The notes: a model not told the origin generated them from the sequence alone. 35,571 bases of DNA from Hyphomicrobiales bacterium (GCA_012842935.1 DUSC01000175.1:1-35571), one strand, 5' to 3'; shown: positions 1 through 8,429, counted from the stretch's first letter. Program-made: numbers and translations.

Positions 1-119
1 ACCAGGGCCAGCGCCGAAGGTTGACGCGTTTCGGTCGTGGCGCCATGCGCGTCGCCGAGCGCGGCGCGGCAGGGCGCCGGACAGAAGGCGCAGATGGCGA
101 GGACGTCGGTTTCAGCCAT
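1..119 (-). CDS. Iron-sulfur (4Fe-4S type) oxidoreductase subunit, 5' fragment
   Basis: Only the first 39 codons are in the window; the gene runs off the left edge. The N-terminus reads MAETDVLAICAFCPAPCRAA, a cysteine cluster (C-x2-C-x3-C) like that opening Fe-S electron-transfer subunits that accompany FAD-linked 2-hydroxyacid oxidases (GlcF/heterodisulfide-reductase-like). The ATG (119-117) overlaps the stop codon of the FAD oxidase in the arrangement ATGGCTGA, so the two are almost certainly translationally coupled and encode partner subunits. By family logic this subunit would take electrons from the flavoprotein toward the quinone pool. The exact family cannot be fixed from so short a stretch, and the remaining cysteines lie outside the window. 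Confidence 0.6.
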   Translation of the reverse strand, partial: MAETDVLAICAFCPAPCRAALGDAHGATTETRQPSALAL

Positions 120-1581
120 GCTTCGTACTCCTCGTGCTCGCCACTGCCGGCAGTCCGAGCTTGCCCGGGTTCATGATGCCGAGCGGATCGATCGCCCGCT
201 TCAACGCGGCGATCACGTCGAGGCCGGCCGATCCGTGTTCCAGTTCCATCCAGCGCCCGCGCAGGAGTCCGATGCCGTGATGATGCGCGATCGCGCCGCC
301 CATGCCGACGCATTCGCGTTCGACCGCGTCCCATACCGCCCGGTGCAGCGCCTCGCCTTCCGCGAGCGGGGCCGGGTCGAGACGCAGCGTCATGTACTGG
401 CACGCGCCGTCGGGATAGACGTGCGACCAGTGCGCGCCGAAATGCGCCCCGGGCGCCACCCGCTGCGCGGCGGCCTTCAACCGGTGGTATCCCTCGGGCA
501 GCGCGTGCCATGGCAGCGTCACCTCGATCGTGTCCATGAAGCGGCCCGCCGCCTGGTGCTGCGGCGAGTAGCTCTGGTAGCGGACCGCCTCCCAGTCGTG
601 GAACGGCTCGTCGGCGATCCGGCGACCGCCGGCGCGGGCGATCGTTTCCATTGCCTCCGCCTCTTCCGCCTCGATCAGCCGCTCCGGGCCCTCGAACGAC
701 AGCAGGCAGAGAAACAGGTCGCGATCGGCCGCATCGAGCGACTGCGTGCGCGCCGCACTTTCCACGGCGTCGTAGAGCCTGACCACCGCGGGCCTGAGCC
801 CGGCCTGCATCATGCTGCGCAGGCAGGCCAGGCCGCCATCGAGGCTGGCGAACCCAACCGCGAAGTTGCGGCGCGCGGCCGGCGCGGGCCAGATGCGCAG
901 CGTCGCGCTGACGACGACGCCCAGTGTGCCTTCCGAGCCGATGAAGATGCCGGCGAGGTCGGGACCCGTCGAACGGCGCGCCTGCGGCCGGATGTCGAGC
1001 AGCCTCCCGTCGGGCAGGACGACTTCGAGACCGAGCACCATGTCCTCTATCTTCCCGTAGCGCGACGACGCCTGTCCGGCGCCACGGCAGGCCACCCAGC
1101 CGCCGACCGTCGACATCGCCAGCGATTGTGGCAGGTGTCCACAGGTGAAGCCGTTGCGACGCAGTTCCGCTTCGAAGAGCGCACCGTTCATGCCGGCGCA
1201 GACGCTCGCGGTATGATCGAGGGGGTCGATCTCGATGATGCCGCTCAGGCGTTTCAAGTCGATGACGATTTCGCCGCCGAGCGAGGCCGCCCCGCCGAGC
1301 ACCCCGGAACCGGCGCCGTAGGGCACGACCGGGATGCGCATCTCGGCGGCGAGCCTGAGGACGGACGCTACCTCCCCGGCGTCTGCCGGCCGCACGACGA
1401 CGTGGGGCCAGCCTTCGGGCAATTTCCCCTCGCGAAGACGATAGGTGCCGAAGGGCGCCCGATCCCGCGCATAGATGAAGCGGTCGATGTCGGACGACAG
1501 CACGTTGCCGGCGCCGACGATGCGGGCGAGACGGCGTACCAGGTCCTTCGGCGGAGACGGCGGCGGGGCGATTTCGGCCAT
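112..1581 (-). CDS. FAD-binding oxidoreductase (FAD_binding_4 family, alkyl-DHAP synthase/glycolate oxidase-like)
   Basis: A 489-residue flavoprotein. The PCMH-type FAD-binding domain fills roughly residues 58-240, with the glycine-rich FAD loop PYGAGSGVLGG near residues 88-97, a second flavin segment MSTVGGWVACRGAGQ and the strand YGKIEDMVLGLEVVLPDGR. The C-terminal half carries SHVYPDGACQY and HHHGIG (about residues 432-437). Those two motifs resemble alkyldihydroxyacetone-phosphate synthases and related D-2-hydroxyacid oxidases more than classical GlcD. Start ATG is at 1581 behind AGAGGA. It lies 103 bases downstream of a LacI-type regulator on the same strand and overlaps the Fe-S gene by 8 bases, so a regulator-flavoprotein-FeS operon is likely. 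The reaction is probably oxidation of a 2-hydroxy acid or sugar acid; the substrate is not deducible. Confidence 0.85.
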   Translation of the reverse strand: MAEIAPPPSPPKDLVRRLARIVGAGNVLSSDIDRFIYARDRAPFGTYRLREGKLPEGWPHVVVRPADAGEVASVLRLAAEMRIPVVPYGAGSGVLGGAASLGGEIVIDLKRLSGIIEIDPLDHTASVCAGMNGALFEAELRRNGFTCGHLPQSLAMSTVGGWVACRGAGQASSRYGKIEDMVLGLEVVLPDGRLLDIRPQARRSTGPDLAGIFIGSEGTLGVVVSATLRIWPAPAARRNFAVGFASLDGGLACLRSMMQAGLRPAVVRLYDAVESAARTQSLDAADRDLFLCLLSFEGPERLIEAEEAEAMETIARAGGRRIADEPFHDWEAVRYQSYSPQHQAAGRFMDTIEVTLPWHALPEGYHRLKAAAQRVAPGAHFGAHWSHVYPDGACQYMTLRLDPAPLAEGEALHRAVWDAVERECVGMGGAIAHHHGIGLLRGRWMELEHGSAGLDVIAALKRAIDPLGIMNPGKLGLPAVASTRSTKHG

Positions 1582-1684
1582 GAAATCCTCTACGCAAACG
1601 ATTGTTCTCGGAACCTACAGCCCGTTTCCGGTTAATGCAACATCGTTCTTCCCATCGGGAGGACAAGGTGGCCGATGGCCGAGA

Positions 1685-2701
1685 TCAGCGGCGACGGGCG
1701 CTGGAATCGCGGACGACGATTCCGTCCGGCGGCAGCACGACCGGCAGGTCGAACCGTTCGCCGTCGATGCGGCAATGCAACGCCCGCACCGCCAGTCGCG
1801 CCATGCGGCCGACCGGAAAGCGGACCGTCGTCAGCCGCGGCCGGCACATTTCGGCCAACACGCCGTCATGGATGGCGACGACCGACAGGTCGCGCGGCAC
1901 GTCGATCCCCGCCTCCGCCGCCGCGGCGATGACGCCGACGGCCGTCGTCAGCGTCACGCCGACGATCGCTTCGGGGATCGCGCCGGCTTCGATGAGGCGC
2001 CGCATCCCGGCGCGGCCGCTGACGAAGTCGTATCCGGCCGTTTCGACCAGCGCCGGATCGAATCCGAGGCCTGCCTCGGCAAGTCCGGCGCGGAATCCCG
2101 CCAGGCGCTGGTCGGCGTTGTAGCGTCCGGCCGGGCCGGCGAGGAAGCCGATGCGCCGGTGGCCGAGATCGGCGAGGTGCCGCACGGCGAGCTGTGCGCC
2201 CGCGGCATCGTCTAGCGAAACAGAAGCGTCGACGCCATCGGCCGCGCGGTTGACCAGGACGAACGGGCACGGAAGTTCGCGGAGTGTGCCGAGACTCGAG
2301 TCGGCGACGTTGAGCGTCGCCACGATCAGGCCGTCCACCTGGTTCGCCTGTGCCAGGCTGACCAGCGACTGGGCCGGCCGGTGCGTCTCGTCGATATGAT
2401 AGATGATCACGGACTGGCCGTTCGCGGCCGCTTCCTCCTCGGCCGCCAGCACCAGTTCCTGGAAGACCGGATTATCGAGTTGCGGGACGACGACGCCGAT
2501 CGATCCGGTGCGCTTCAGCCGCAATCCGCGGGCGAGGACGTTCGGCTGGTACTTCAGGCGCCGCGCGGCATCTTCTATACGTTGCCTCGTCTCCGCCGAG
2601 GTCGCCGCGTCGACGGTCCGCCGCAAAACGCGGGACGCCGTGGAAACGTCGACGCCCGCCTCGCGGGCGACATCCCTGAGCGTCGGTCTCGGACGGTCCA
2701 C
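1685..2701 (-). CDS. LacI-family transcriptional regulator
   Basis: A 338-residue regulator of typical LacI length. The N-terminal helix-turn-helix is clear (TLRDVAREAGVDVSTASRVL, about residues 7-26), with the hinge-helix region near residues 50-60 (LKYQPNVLARGLR). A periplasmic-binding-protein-like effector domain follows, including IGVVVPQLDNPVFQEL, the HLADLGHRRIGFLAG segment and a final DLSVVAIHDG. The start is GTG at 2701, behind GGAGGTG about nine bases upstream. It precedes the FAD oxidase on the same strand and probably controls it together with itself in response to a sugar or sugar-acid ligand. The upstream 300 bases hold no operator I can identify with confidence. The specific ligand is unknown. 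Confidence 0.92.
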   Translation of the reverse strand: MDRPRPTLRDVAREAGVDVSTASRVLRRTVDAATSAETRQRIEDAARRLKYQPNVLARGLRLKRTGSIGVVVPQLDNPVFQELVLAAEEEAAANGQSVIIYHIDETHRPAQSLVSLAQANQVDGLIVATLNVADSSLGTLRELPCPFVLVNRAADGVDASVSLDDAAGAQLAVRHLADLGHRRIGFLAGPAGRYNADQRLAGFRAGLAEAGLGFDPALVETAGYDFVSGRAGMRRLIEAGAIPEAIVGVTLTTAVGVIAAAAEAGIDVPRDLSVVAIHDGVLAEMCRPRLTTVRFPVGRMARLAVRALHCRIDGERFDLPVVLPPDGIVVRDSSARRR

Positions 2702-3002
2702 GATCGTTCACCTCCCCGCGCGACCGGCGGCATGGTCCGGTGCGGTCTTCCCGCCCCGACTTCCTTGCCGACACCTTTCCCGTCGCTGGCGGCAATCGCA
2801 AGAGTGTCGTTCCGATTCGCGACGATTTGCCGGTCTGTCGAGGCGGGACGGGCAGGAAACGGAGTTGCCCCGGGCGTCCGGATTCGACGAAGTCCGGACC
2901 GGGCGGCTTCCCTTGCGCGGCGCGGCGTGCTGCTTAGGAGGCCGGCGCTCCGTTCCGGTCGGCGGGACGGACGGCGGCGGAATGATACTAGGAGGCAAGA
3001 CA
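2702..3002. other. Divergent intergenic region between LacI regulator and thioesterase
   Basis: About 300 bases without a convincing gene. It holds the ribosome binding site of the LacI gene (GGAGGTG, minus strand, near 2711-2717) and that of the thioesterase (AGGAGG, near 2992-2997). It must contain the divergent promoters, but I recognise no clear -35/-10 pair or operator. Short ORFs reading through here are high-GC shadows. Confidence 0.6.
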
Positions 3003-3413
3003 ATGGAACTTCTGACCCGGGCCATCGCGCATCCCTGGCTGTGCGACATGATGGGACATCTCACCACGCGCTACTATGTCGGCATGTTCGACGACGCATC
3101 TTATGTGCTGCTGTCGCGCTCGACTGGCTGGAGCGGAGATGATCCGGCGTGGGCGGGCCTGGGCTGGGCCGACGTGCGCAACGAGATCGAATACAAGGAC
3201 GAGGTGCCCGCCGGCGCGCTCGTCGAGATCTTTGGCTCCGTCGCCAAGGTGGGCAACAGTTCGCTCGAGACGCGCTATGAGATGCGACGTGCCTCGTCGG
3301 GGGTACTCGCCGCCACCCTTGCCGCAAAGACCGTGTTTTTCGACCTCGAGCAACGGAAGGCGAAGCCGCTGACGGAGGCGATGCGAAAGGGGATCGAACG
3401 CTTCTCGATATAG
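3003..3413 (+). CDS. Acyl-CoA thioesterase, 4HBT hot-dog family
   Basis: A 136-residue single hot-dog domain protein of normal 4-hydroxybenzoyl-CoA thioesterase length. The N-terminal strand and helix carry CDMMGHLTTRYYVGMFDDA, which matches the family's Asp-x-x-GH-x-x-x-x-Y-x-x-x-F active-site segment with the catalytic aspartate at about residue 15. The chosen ATG has an excellent Shine-Dalgarno AGGAGGC five to eight bases upstream. An in-frame ATG at 2982 would lie before that site and is less likely. Such enzymes hydrolyse acyl-CoA thioesters in the cytoplasm. The subfamily resembles short proteins annotated as betainyl-CoA or generic acyl-CoA thioesterases, but no carnitine genes adjoin it, so the substrate is open. 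Confidence 0.82.
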   Translation: MELLTRAIAHPWLCDMMGHLTTRYYVGMFDDASYVLLSRSTGWSGDDPAWAGLGWADVRNEIEYKDEVPAGALVEIFGSVAKVGNSSLETRYEMRRASSGVLAATLAAKTVFFDLEQRKAKPLTEAMRKGIERFSI

Positions 3414-3517
3414 CCGGTACGGACGCCGATATTGTCGCCTCGCGTTGAGACATATCAACGGCGGCGGATGTTTTGGCGGCTATCGTTGCAATCGGGGGGA
3501 GGCTCGGGCGGGAGTTG

Positions 3518-4297
3518 ATGTTGACGATCGAGACGACGATTACCGGGTTCGGATCGCGAGGTGCCGCCTATGGCGGCATCGGACGTGCGGCGGTGTTCGC
3601 GCTGGCAATGGCATTTGCCGCCGGGCAGGCGCTCGCACAGAATGCCGAGCGGCTGATCGTCAAGCGGACCGTCGATTTCACCTCTACGGACTGGGACGGC
3701 GAAGATGCCGGACGGCTGGAAATCACCGCAACGCTTTCGAGTGACGGCGGCCGGCTGGCCGGCGTCGCCGAGGTCAGGCTCGACTGGACGTGGCCGCAAC
3801 CGCCCTGCGACCGAGACGCCGGGTTCCGCGGTATCGCGGGACATGGGCCGGCGACCGGCGACATCGTCGACGGGCGGCTGAAGATGCGCCTCGCCGTGCC
3901 TGTCTCGGGCACCTACACCAGCCTCATCGGCGGCTTCCTCGGCATCTATGTCTGCCTGTCGAGGCAGGTCAGCTTCATCTATGACGGCAACGTCATGGAA
4001 TGGGGCGAGTTCGACCTTAGGCTGGACGGCGACCGTCACGACAGCACCGTCATGTCGTCTTCGACCGAGGGCGGAACCATCGTCCTCCCCGGTATCGTAA
4101 AGACCACTGTCGCGCCCGCAGCGCCCGAGCCCGGTGACGGCTTAGTCGCGGGCGCTCAACCGCCGGCCGGCGGAAGCGACTTCTCCGTCCATCTGGACTG
4201 GTGGACCTCCGCGGCAGCGGCAGGGGAAGACGCGCCGACCGCAGCCGGGGCGGACGTCGTAATGCCATTCCTCGGGAATGCCGCCAACTCGCCATAG
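3518..4297 (+). CDS. Hypothetical secreted protein
   Basis: Not a family I recognise. The predicted protein (about 259 residues) begins with a signal peptide: a hydrophobic core AAVFALAMAFAAG followed by a signal-peptidase-like site after QALAQ. The mature part starts NAERLIVKRTVDFTSTDWDG. It is rich in beta-strand-like segments, has two cysteines that could form a disulfide (PPCDRD and IYVCLSR), and ends in a Pro/Ala/Gly-rich low-complexity tail of about 80 residues. I chose ATG 3518 because GGGAG lies just upstream; the frame stays open to a TTG at 3473. It follows the thioesterase by about 100 bases on the same strand and converges with mtnA. A periplasmic location is likely; no function can be assigned. 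Confidence 0.6.
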   Translation: MLTIETTITGFGSRGAAYGGIGRAAVFALAMAFAAGQALAQNAERLIVKRTVDFTSTDWDGEDAGRLEITATLSSDGGRLAGVAEVRLDWTWPQPPCDRDAGFRGIAGHGPATGDIVDGRLKMRLAVPVSGTYTSLIGGFLGIYVCLSRQVSFIYDGNVMEWGEFDLRLDGDRHDSTVMSSSTEGGTIVLPGIVKTTVAPAAPEPGDGLVAGAQPPAGGSDFSVHLDWWTSAAAAGEDAPTAAGADVVMPFLGNAANSP

Positions 4298-4352
4298 GCC
4301 GCCTCGCCCGCGTTTCGCGGCGGGGGCGGGGAAATCCCGGCCGGCGTCGCGG

Positions 4353-5453
4353 TTATGCCGAACTCCGCTCGGGGAAGAGCCGGCGGAGCCCCTCGGGAGA
4401 CGCGCTGGCGATGCCGCGCTCGGTAATCAGGCCGGTAACCAACCGAGCCGGCGTGACGTCGAACGCCGGGTTCGCCGCCGGCGATGCCTCCGGCGAGATG
4501 CGCACGCGCTCCACTTCGCCGTTCTCGCTCAGACCCCAGACCAGCGTCACCTCGTCCGGCGAGCGCTCCTCGATCGGGATTTCGGCAAGACCGTCGGAGA
4601 CGCTCCAGTCGATGGTCGGCGACGGCAGGGCGACGTAGAACGGCACGCCGTTGTCGTGCGCCGCAAGCGCCTTCAGGTAGGTGCCGATCTTGTTGCAGAC
4701 GTCGCCGCGCGCGGTCGTCCGGTCCGTGCCGACGATGACCATGTCGACCGCGCCGCGCTGCATGAGGTGGCCGCCGGCATTGTCGACGATGAGCGTGTGC
4801 GGCACGCCGTGGCCGGCCATCTCCCATGCGGTCAGATAGGCGCCCTGGTTCCGCGGCCTCGTCTCGTCGACATAGACGTGGAGCGGAATACCCTCATCCG
4901 CGGCCATGTAGATCGGCGCCGTCGCCGTGCCGTAGTCGACGGTCGCCAGCCAGCCGGCGTTGCAATGGGTGAGAATGTTCACCGGCTCGCCCGGTTTCTT
5001 GCGCGCGGCGATCGAGCGGATGATCTCCATTCCGTGGCGGCCGATGCCGCGGTTCAGTTCGACGTCCTGGTCGGCGATCTCGCCGGCCCGTCCGTAGGCG
5101 GCCGCCGCACGCTCTCCAGGGGGAAGCGGACGCAGCAGGCCGCGCATCTCGTCCAGCGCCCAGCGCAGGTTGATCGCCGTCGGCCGCGTCTCGTGGAGCG
5201 TCTCCCAGACCGCGTCGAGTGCCGTGTCCGACGGGTCCTCGCGCATGCCGATCGCTACGCCGTAGGCGGCGGTGACGCCGATCAGCGGCGCTCCGCGTAC
5301 CCACATCTCGCGGATGGCGACGGCGACGTCTTCGACCGTGCGCAGCGTGGCGACGCGGAAGGCATGCGGCAGCCAGCGCTGGTCGATGATGTCGACGGCG
5401 GCGCCATCCTCGTTGAGCCAGATCGTCCGGTAGTGACGGCCTGCGACGTTCAA
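4353..5453 (-). CDS. mtnA: S-methyl-5-thioribose-1-phosphate isomerase (aldose-ketose isomerase)
   Basis: A 366-residue protein of normal MtnA length. It carries [13 protein letters not shown], the catalytic cysteine in [10 protein letters not shown] (Cys164) and the catalytic aspartate in [19 protein letters not shown] (Asp244). The enzyme isomerises 5-methylthioribose 1-phosphate, or 5-deoxyribose 1-phosphate, to the ketose 1-phosphate. I place the start at TTG 5453: it overlaps the mtnK stop (TTGA) and has GGAGG seven bases upstream within the mtnK tail. Longer frames up to 5780 lie entirely inside mtnK and are not credible. No mtnB, mtnC or mtnD genes follow, so the full methionine salvage pathway is not encoded here. 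That favours a role in aldolase-based salvage with the class II aldolase fusion at 11022-13076. Confidence 0.95.
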   Translation of the reverse strand: MNVAGRHYRTIWLNEDGAAVDIIDQRWLPHAFRVATLRTVEDVAVAIREMWVRGAPLIGVTAAYGVAIGMREDPSDTALDAVWETLHETRPTAINLRWALDEMRGLLRPLPPGERAAAAYGRAGEIADQDVELNRGIGRHGMEIIRSIAARKKPGEPVNILTHCNAGWLATVDYGTATAPIYMAADEGIPLHVYVDETRPRNQGAYLTAWEMAGHGVPHTLIVDNAGGHLMQRGAVDMVIVGTDRTTARGDVCNKIGTYLKALAAHDNGVPFYVALPSPTIDWSVSDGLAEIPIEERSPDEVTLVWGLSENGEVERVRISPEASPAANPAFDVTPARLVTGLITERGIASASPEGLRRLFPERSSA

Positions 5454-6724
5454 CGGCGCGCCTCCCCGCGGATCAGGGCCGCCAGGGCATTGACCTCTTC
5501 GATGCTGTGCAGTTGGTGCCGCGCCACGACGATCTGGCGGCCGAAGCGCAGCGCCGGCGCCTCGCACGCGGCGCGCAGGTCTTCGTCCTCGATCGACTCG
5601 AAGTCGGCATTGTGAGCTAGTCCGAGGATGCGCCGGTGGATCTCGATGCCGGCGAAGCCCAGCATGTCGTGCCAGATCGACTGGATGACTGCGCCCAGCG
5701 CCTGCTCTGAGCCGATGACATCGCCGCGGTCCTCGAACAGGCAGCGGTGATAGAGCATGCCGTTGCGCTCCGTGCGCCACAGACGACCGAACTCGGCGCG
5801 GAACACCGACCAGGTTTCCGCGATCACACCGAGGAGATAGGCGCGCATCGAATCACGCGGACCGCCCGCCTCGTGGCCGTCCTGCGAGAAGAAGGACATC
5901 CAGAAATTGGCGAGCAGCATGCCGACGTCGAAGGCCATCGGGCCGTAGAAGGCGAATTCCGGGTCGATCACCCGGGTCTCGGTGTCGGTCACCATGATCG
6001 AGCCCGAGTGCAGGTCGCCGTGCAGCAGGGTTTCCGCTTTGGCGGCGAACAGGTGCTTCATGCGCTGTGCTTCCACCCGGAGATCGCGGTCGGCACGCAG
6101 TTCGGCCACCACCGGATCGAGCTGCGGCGAGGTATGGCGGTTCATCGCCGCCTCGAAATAGGGATCGGTGAACACCAGGTTCTCGGTAATGTCGCAGAGT
6201 TCGACATTGTCGGCGAAGAGCGCGAGGTCGGCCTTTCGCTCGCGCGTCGGCATGGCGAGGTCGGAGCCGCGAAACAGGGTGCGCGCCATGAACAGGCCGA
6301 GATCATGCGCAATGCGCGGCAGTTGACGGCCGGCGATCAGCGCCTTCCTCAGGATGACGTGCGGCGTCAGGTACTCCATGACGATCAGAGCCTGGGCCTC
6401 GTCGAAGTGGAACACGGCCGGCACCACGCCCGGCGCCCGACCCTCCTGGCGCGTCAGCGCGTGATACTCGAAGAAGGAGCGCTTCAACGGAAGCGGCCAG
6501 CTGTCACCGACGAGGCGGACATAGGGCAGCGCCTGCTTGACGACCGCCGCGCCCGCTGCCCCTTCGACGATGAAGACGAGGTTCAAGTTGCCGTCGCCGA
6601 CCTCGCGTACCCTCCAGGTGGCGCTGGTGCCGCCGACCCGCGCCGCGACGGCACCAATGCCGCCGAGCCGGCCGGGAAGGCTGTCCACCGTGAGCGCTTC
6701 GAACGAGGTCTGCTTCACCGTCAT
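5450..6724 (-). CDS. mtnK: S-methyl-5-thioribose kinase
   Basis: A 424-residue kinase of the aminoglycoside phosphotransferase/protein-kinase-like fold. The nucleotide loop GDGNLNLVF is at residues 43-51, the catalytic loop HGDLHSGS near 235-242, and the metal-binding [13 protein letters not shown] follows. It phosphorylates the 1-hydroxyl of 5-methylthioribose; some homologs also accept 5-deoxyribose. ATG 6724 is preceded by GGGAGGA. It is the first gene of a two-gene minus-strand operon with mtnA and diverges from the ribose-type ABC importer across a palindromic operator (6793-6821). That arrangement implies the kinase acts on sugar delivered by the importer, not only on sugar released from intracellular methylthioadenosine. 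Confidence 0.95.
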   Translation of the reverse strand: MTVKQTSFEALTVDSLPGRLGGIGAVAARVGGTSATWRVREVGDGNLNLVFIVEGAAGAAVVKQALPYVRLVGDSWPLPLKRSFFEYHALTRQEGRAPGVVPAVFHFDEAQALIVMEYLTPHVILRKALIAGRQLPRIAHDLGLFMARTLFRGSDLAMPTRERKADLALFADNVELCDITENLVFTDPYFEAAMNRHTSPQLDPVVAELRADRDLRVEAQRMKHLFAAKAETLLHGDLHSGSIMVTDTETRVIDPEFAFYGPMAFDVGMLLANFWMSFFSQDGHEAGGPRDSMRAYLLGVIAETWSVFRAEFGRLWRTERNGMLYHRCLFEDRGDVIGSEQALGAVIQSIWHDMLGFAGIEIHRRILGLAHNADFESIEDEDLRAACEAPALRFGRQIVVARHQLHSIEEVNALAALIRGEARR

Positions 6725-6792
6725 GCCATCCTCCCGATCCGCGGTTCATCCAGGCGGACCATTCATGACGGGGCGAGGCTAGTCACGCCGCT

Positions 6793-6821
6793 GTCAAATG
6801 TCAATCGAGTTGACATTTGAC
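6793..6821. promoter_or_regulatory. Perfect inverted-repeat operator overlapping divergent promoters
   Basis: Two 12-base arms, GTCAAATGTCAA (6793-6804) and TTGACATTTGAC (6810-6821), are exact inverted repeats around a TCGAG spacer. Each arm contains a consensus -35 TTGACA, one per strand (6810-6815 plus, 6804-6799 minus). Exactly 17 bases downstream of each lies a TAGC-type hexamer (TAGCGT plus, TAGCCT minus) that could be a weak -10. The palindrome therefore probably controls mtnK-mtnA and the ABC importer together. A related copy lies upstream of the SorC-family gene (14132-14160), making that regulator the likely ligand. On the plus strand the proposed -10 would leave a very short leader, so that -10 is uncertain. 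Confidence 0.8.
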
Positions 6822-6858
6822 GATATTATCCATAGCGTCACCTTCCAGGGAGGAAATG

Positions 6859-8370
6859 ATGGCCGAGGATGCCGTGTTCCGCGTTGCGGGCCTGAGGAAA
6901 TCCTTCGGCCCTATCCAGGTCCTGGGCGGCGTCGACCTCGAACTGCATTCGGGGAAGGTGACCGTTCTCATGGGCGCGAACGGCGCCGGCAAGTCCACCC
7001 TCGTGAAGATCGTCAGCGGTGTCCATCGGCGCGACGGCGGGCAGATGACGCTGGCAGGGTTCGATTACCGGCCGGAGACCCCGGCGGAAGCGATGCGCGC
7101 TGGTGTCGTCACCGTCCACCAGAACATCAACGACGGCGTCGTCGCCGTACTCGACGTTGCCACCAACCTGACGCTCGACCGTCTCAACGGCGCCGGCGCC
7201 CCAGTCTTCCTCAATCCGCGGCGCATCCGCCGCGAGGCACAGGCGGTGGCCGAACGCATGGGCCTCCATATAAGCCTCGATGCCGCCATCCCCGACCTGT
7301 CGCTCGCCGACCGGCAAATGGTGGCGATCGCACGCGCCATGGCGCACGAGCCGAAGGTGCTGATCCTTGACGAGCCGACGTCGTCGCTGTCCAGCGCCGA
7401 GGCCAACCGCCTGTTTGCGCTGATCGACCGCCTGCGCGAGCGCGGCGTGGCGATCCTCTACATCTCGCACCGCATGTCGGACATCCGGCGGCTCGCCGAC
7501 CGCATCGTCTCGCTGCGCGACGGACAGATCGCGGGCGTTTTCGCCGAGAAGCCGCTCGACTACGAGGCCGCCGTCAACGCGATGCTCGGTCAGGCGATAG
7601 GGCGGCGCGCGATCGAGCCGCACAAGGCTGACCGCACCGTCTTCTCCGCCGACGGGCTGAAGCTCGCCGAAGGCTCCAGGCCTTTCTCGTTCCGCCTCGG
7701 CGACGGCGAAGTGGTCGCCGTCACCGGCCTCGTCGGCGTCGGCAAGACCGCGCTGGCCGAGACCCTGTTCGGAGCGCGGCGCCCGCTTGGTGGTACGATG
7801 ACGCTGAATGGTGCACCCTATCTGCCGGCCAGTCCCGGCGAGGCGATCGCCGCCGGCGCCTACCTTGTCGCCAAGGACAGGTCGGAAAGCGGCGTCGTTC
7901 GCGACTTCAACGTCTACGAAAACATGAGCCTGCCGTTCCTGAAGCGCTTCTCGGCCTTCGGCGTCTCGCGGCGCCACGCCGAGCGCGCCATGGCACGCCG
8001 GCAGATCGCCGACCTCGGCATCGTCTGCCGCAGTGAGCGCGACGACATGACTACGCTGTCGGGCGGAAACCAGCAGAAGGTCATGGTGGCGCGCTGGATG
8101 GCGCAGGGGGCGGCGCTGTTCATGCTCGACGAGCCGTTCCAGGGCGTCGATATCGCCGCGCGTCACGACATCGCGGCGAAACTCAGGGCCAGCGCGGCCG
8201 GGCGGGCGACTCTGATCTTCGTAACCGAGCTCGACGAGGCGTTGGAGACGGCCGACCGGATTCTTGTGATGTCGGAACACACGATCGTCGGCGAGCACGT
8301 CAATGCCGACGTCGACATCGACCGCCTGCTGGCCGAGGTGGCGGGCCAGCCGGTGCGGGGAGCGGCGTGA
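6859..8370 (+). CDS. Sugar ABC transporter ATP-binding protein (RbsA/MglA-like, duplicated ATPase)
   Basis: A 503-residue tandem ATPase of the carbohydrate-uptake CUT2 class. The first domain has Walker A GANGAGKST (residues 39-47), a signature region reading LSLADRQMVAIARAM, and Walker B VLILDEPTSSLS. The second domain has the family's degenerate P-loop GLVGVGKTAL, signature LSGGNQQKV and LFMLDEPFQGVD. It energises uptake of a monosaccharide through the permease encoded next. ATG 6859 is spaced properly from AGGGAGG; the adjacent in-frame ATG at 6856 is too close. It begins a plus-strand operon (ATPase, permease, binding protein) diverging from mtnK. The ribose-class transporter beside mtnKA suggests a pentose such as 5-methylthioribose or 5-deoxyribose as cargo (inference). 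Confidence 0.93.
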   Translation: MAEDAVFRVAGLRKSFGPIQVLGGVDLELHSGKVTVLMGANGAGKSTLVKIVSGVHRRDGGQMTLAGFDYRPETPAEAMRAGVVTVHQNINDGVVAVLDVATNLTLDRLNGAGAPVFLNPRRIRREAQAVAERMGLHISLDAAIPDLSLADRQMVAIARAMAHEPKVLILDEPTSSLSSAEANRLFALIDRLRERGVAILYISHRMSDIRRLADRIVSLRDGQIAGVFAEKPLDYEAAVNAMLGQAIGRRAIEPHKADRTVFSADGLKLAEGSRPFSFRLGDGEVVAVTGLVGVGKTALAETLFGARRPLGGTMTLNGAPYLPASPGEAIAAGAYLVAKDRSESGVVRDFNVYENMSLPFLKRFSAFGVSRRHAERAMARRQIADLGIVCRSERDDMTTLSGGNQQKVMVARWMAQGAALFMLDEPFQGVDIAARHDIAAKLRASAAGRATLIFVTELDEALETADRILVMSEHTIVGEHVNADVDIDRLLAEVAGQPVRGAA

Positions 8371-8410
8371 TGCGCGGCAGCCCGGCAAGGCACGTGGCGA
8401 TCGGCGGAAA

Positions 8411-8429
8411 GCCCGGTGTGCGGCCGGGC
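8411..8429 (+). other. Intercistronic hairpin between ABC ATPase and permease
   Basis: GCCCGG (8411-8416) and CCGGGC (8424-8429) form a six-base GC stem with a seven-base loop in the 118-base gap between the ATPase and permease genes. No T-run follows, so it is not a clear terminator. It may affect RNA processing or stability. The rest of the gap (8371-8488) shows nothing else. Confidence 0.35.

Noticed and set aside
1594-1607. Possible LacI operator (GCAAACGATTGTTC) before the FAD oxidase
   Set aside because: It has a central CG and partial symmetry, but only four of six half-site positions match. Too weak to list as a site.
37-1635. 532-codon plus-strand open frame opposite the FAD oxidase, and similar long antisense frames elsewhere (for example 33407-35278 and 33972-35534 minus, 11097-12776 plus)
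   Set aside because: They lie wholly opposite genes with clear domains, are Arg/His/Asp-rich with no motifs, and arise from high GC in third codon positions.
4298-4352. GC-rich dyad between the convergent hypothetical gene and mtnA
   Set aside because: The inner CCGCG/CGCGG stem is short and interrupted, with no T-run on either strand, so I do not call a terminator.
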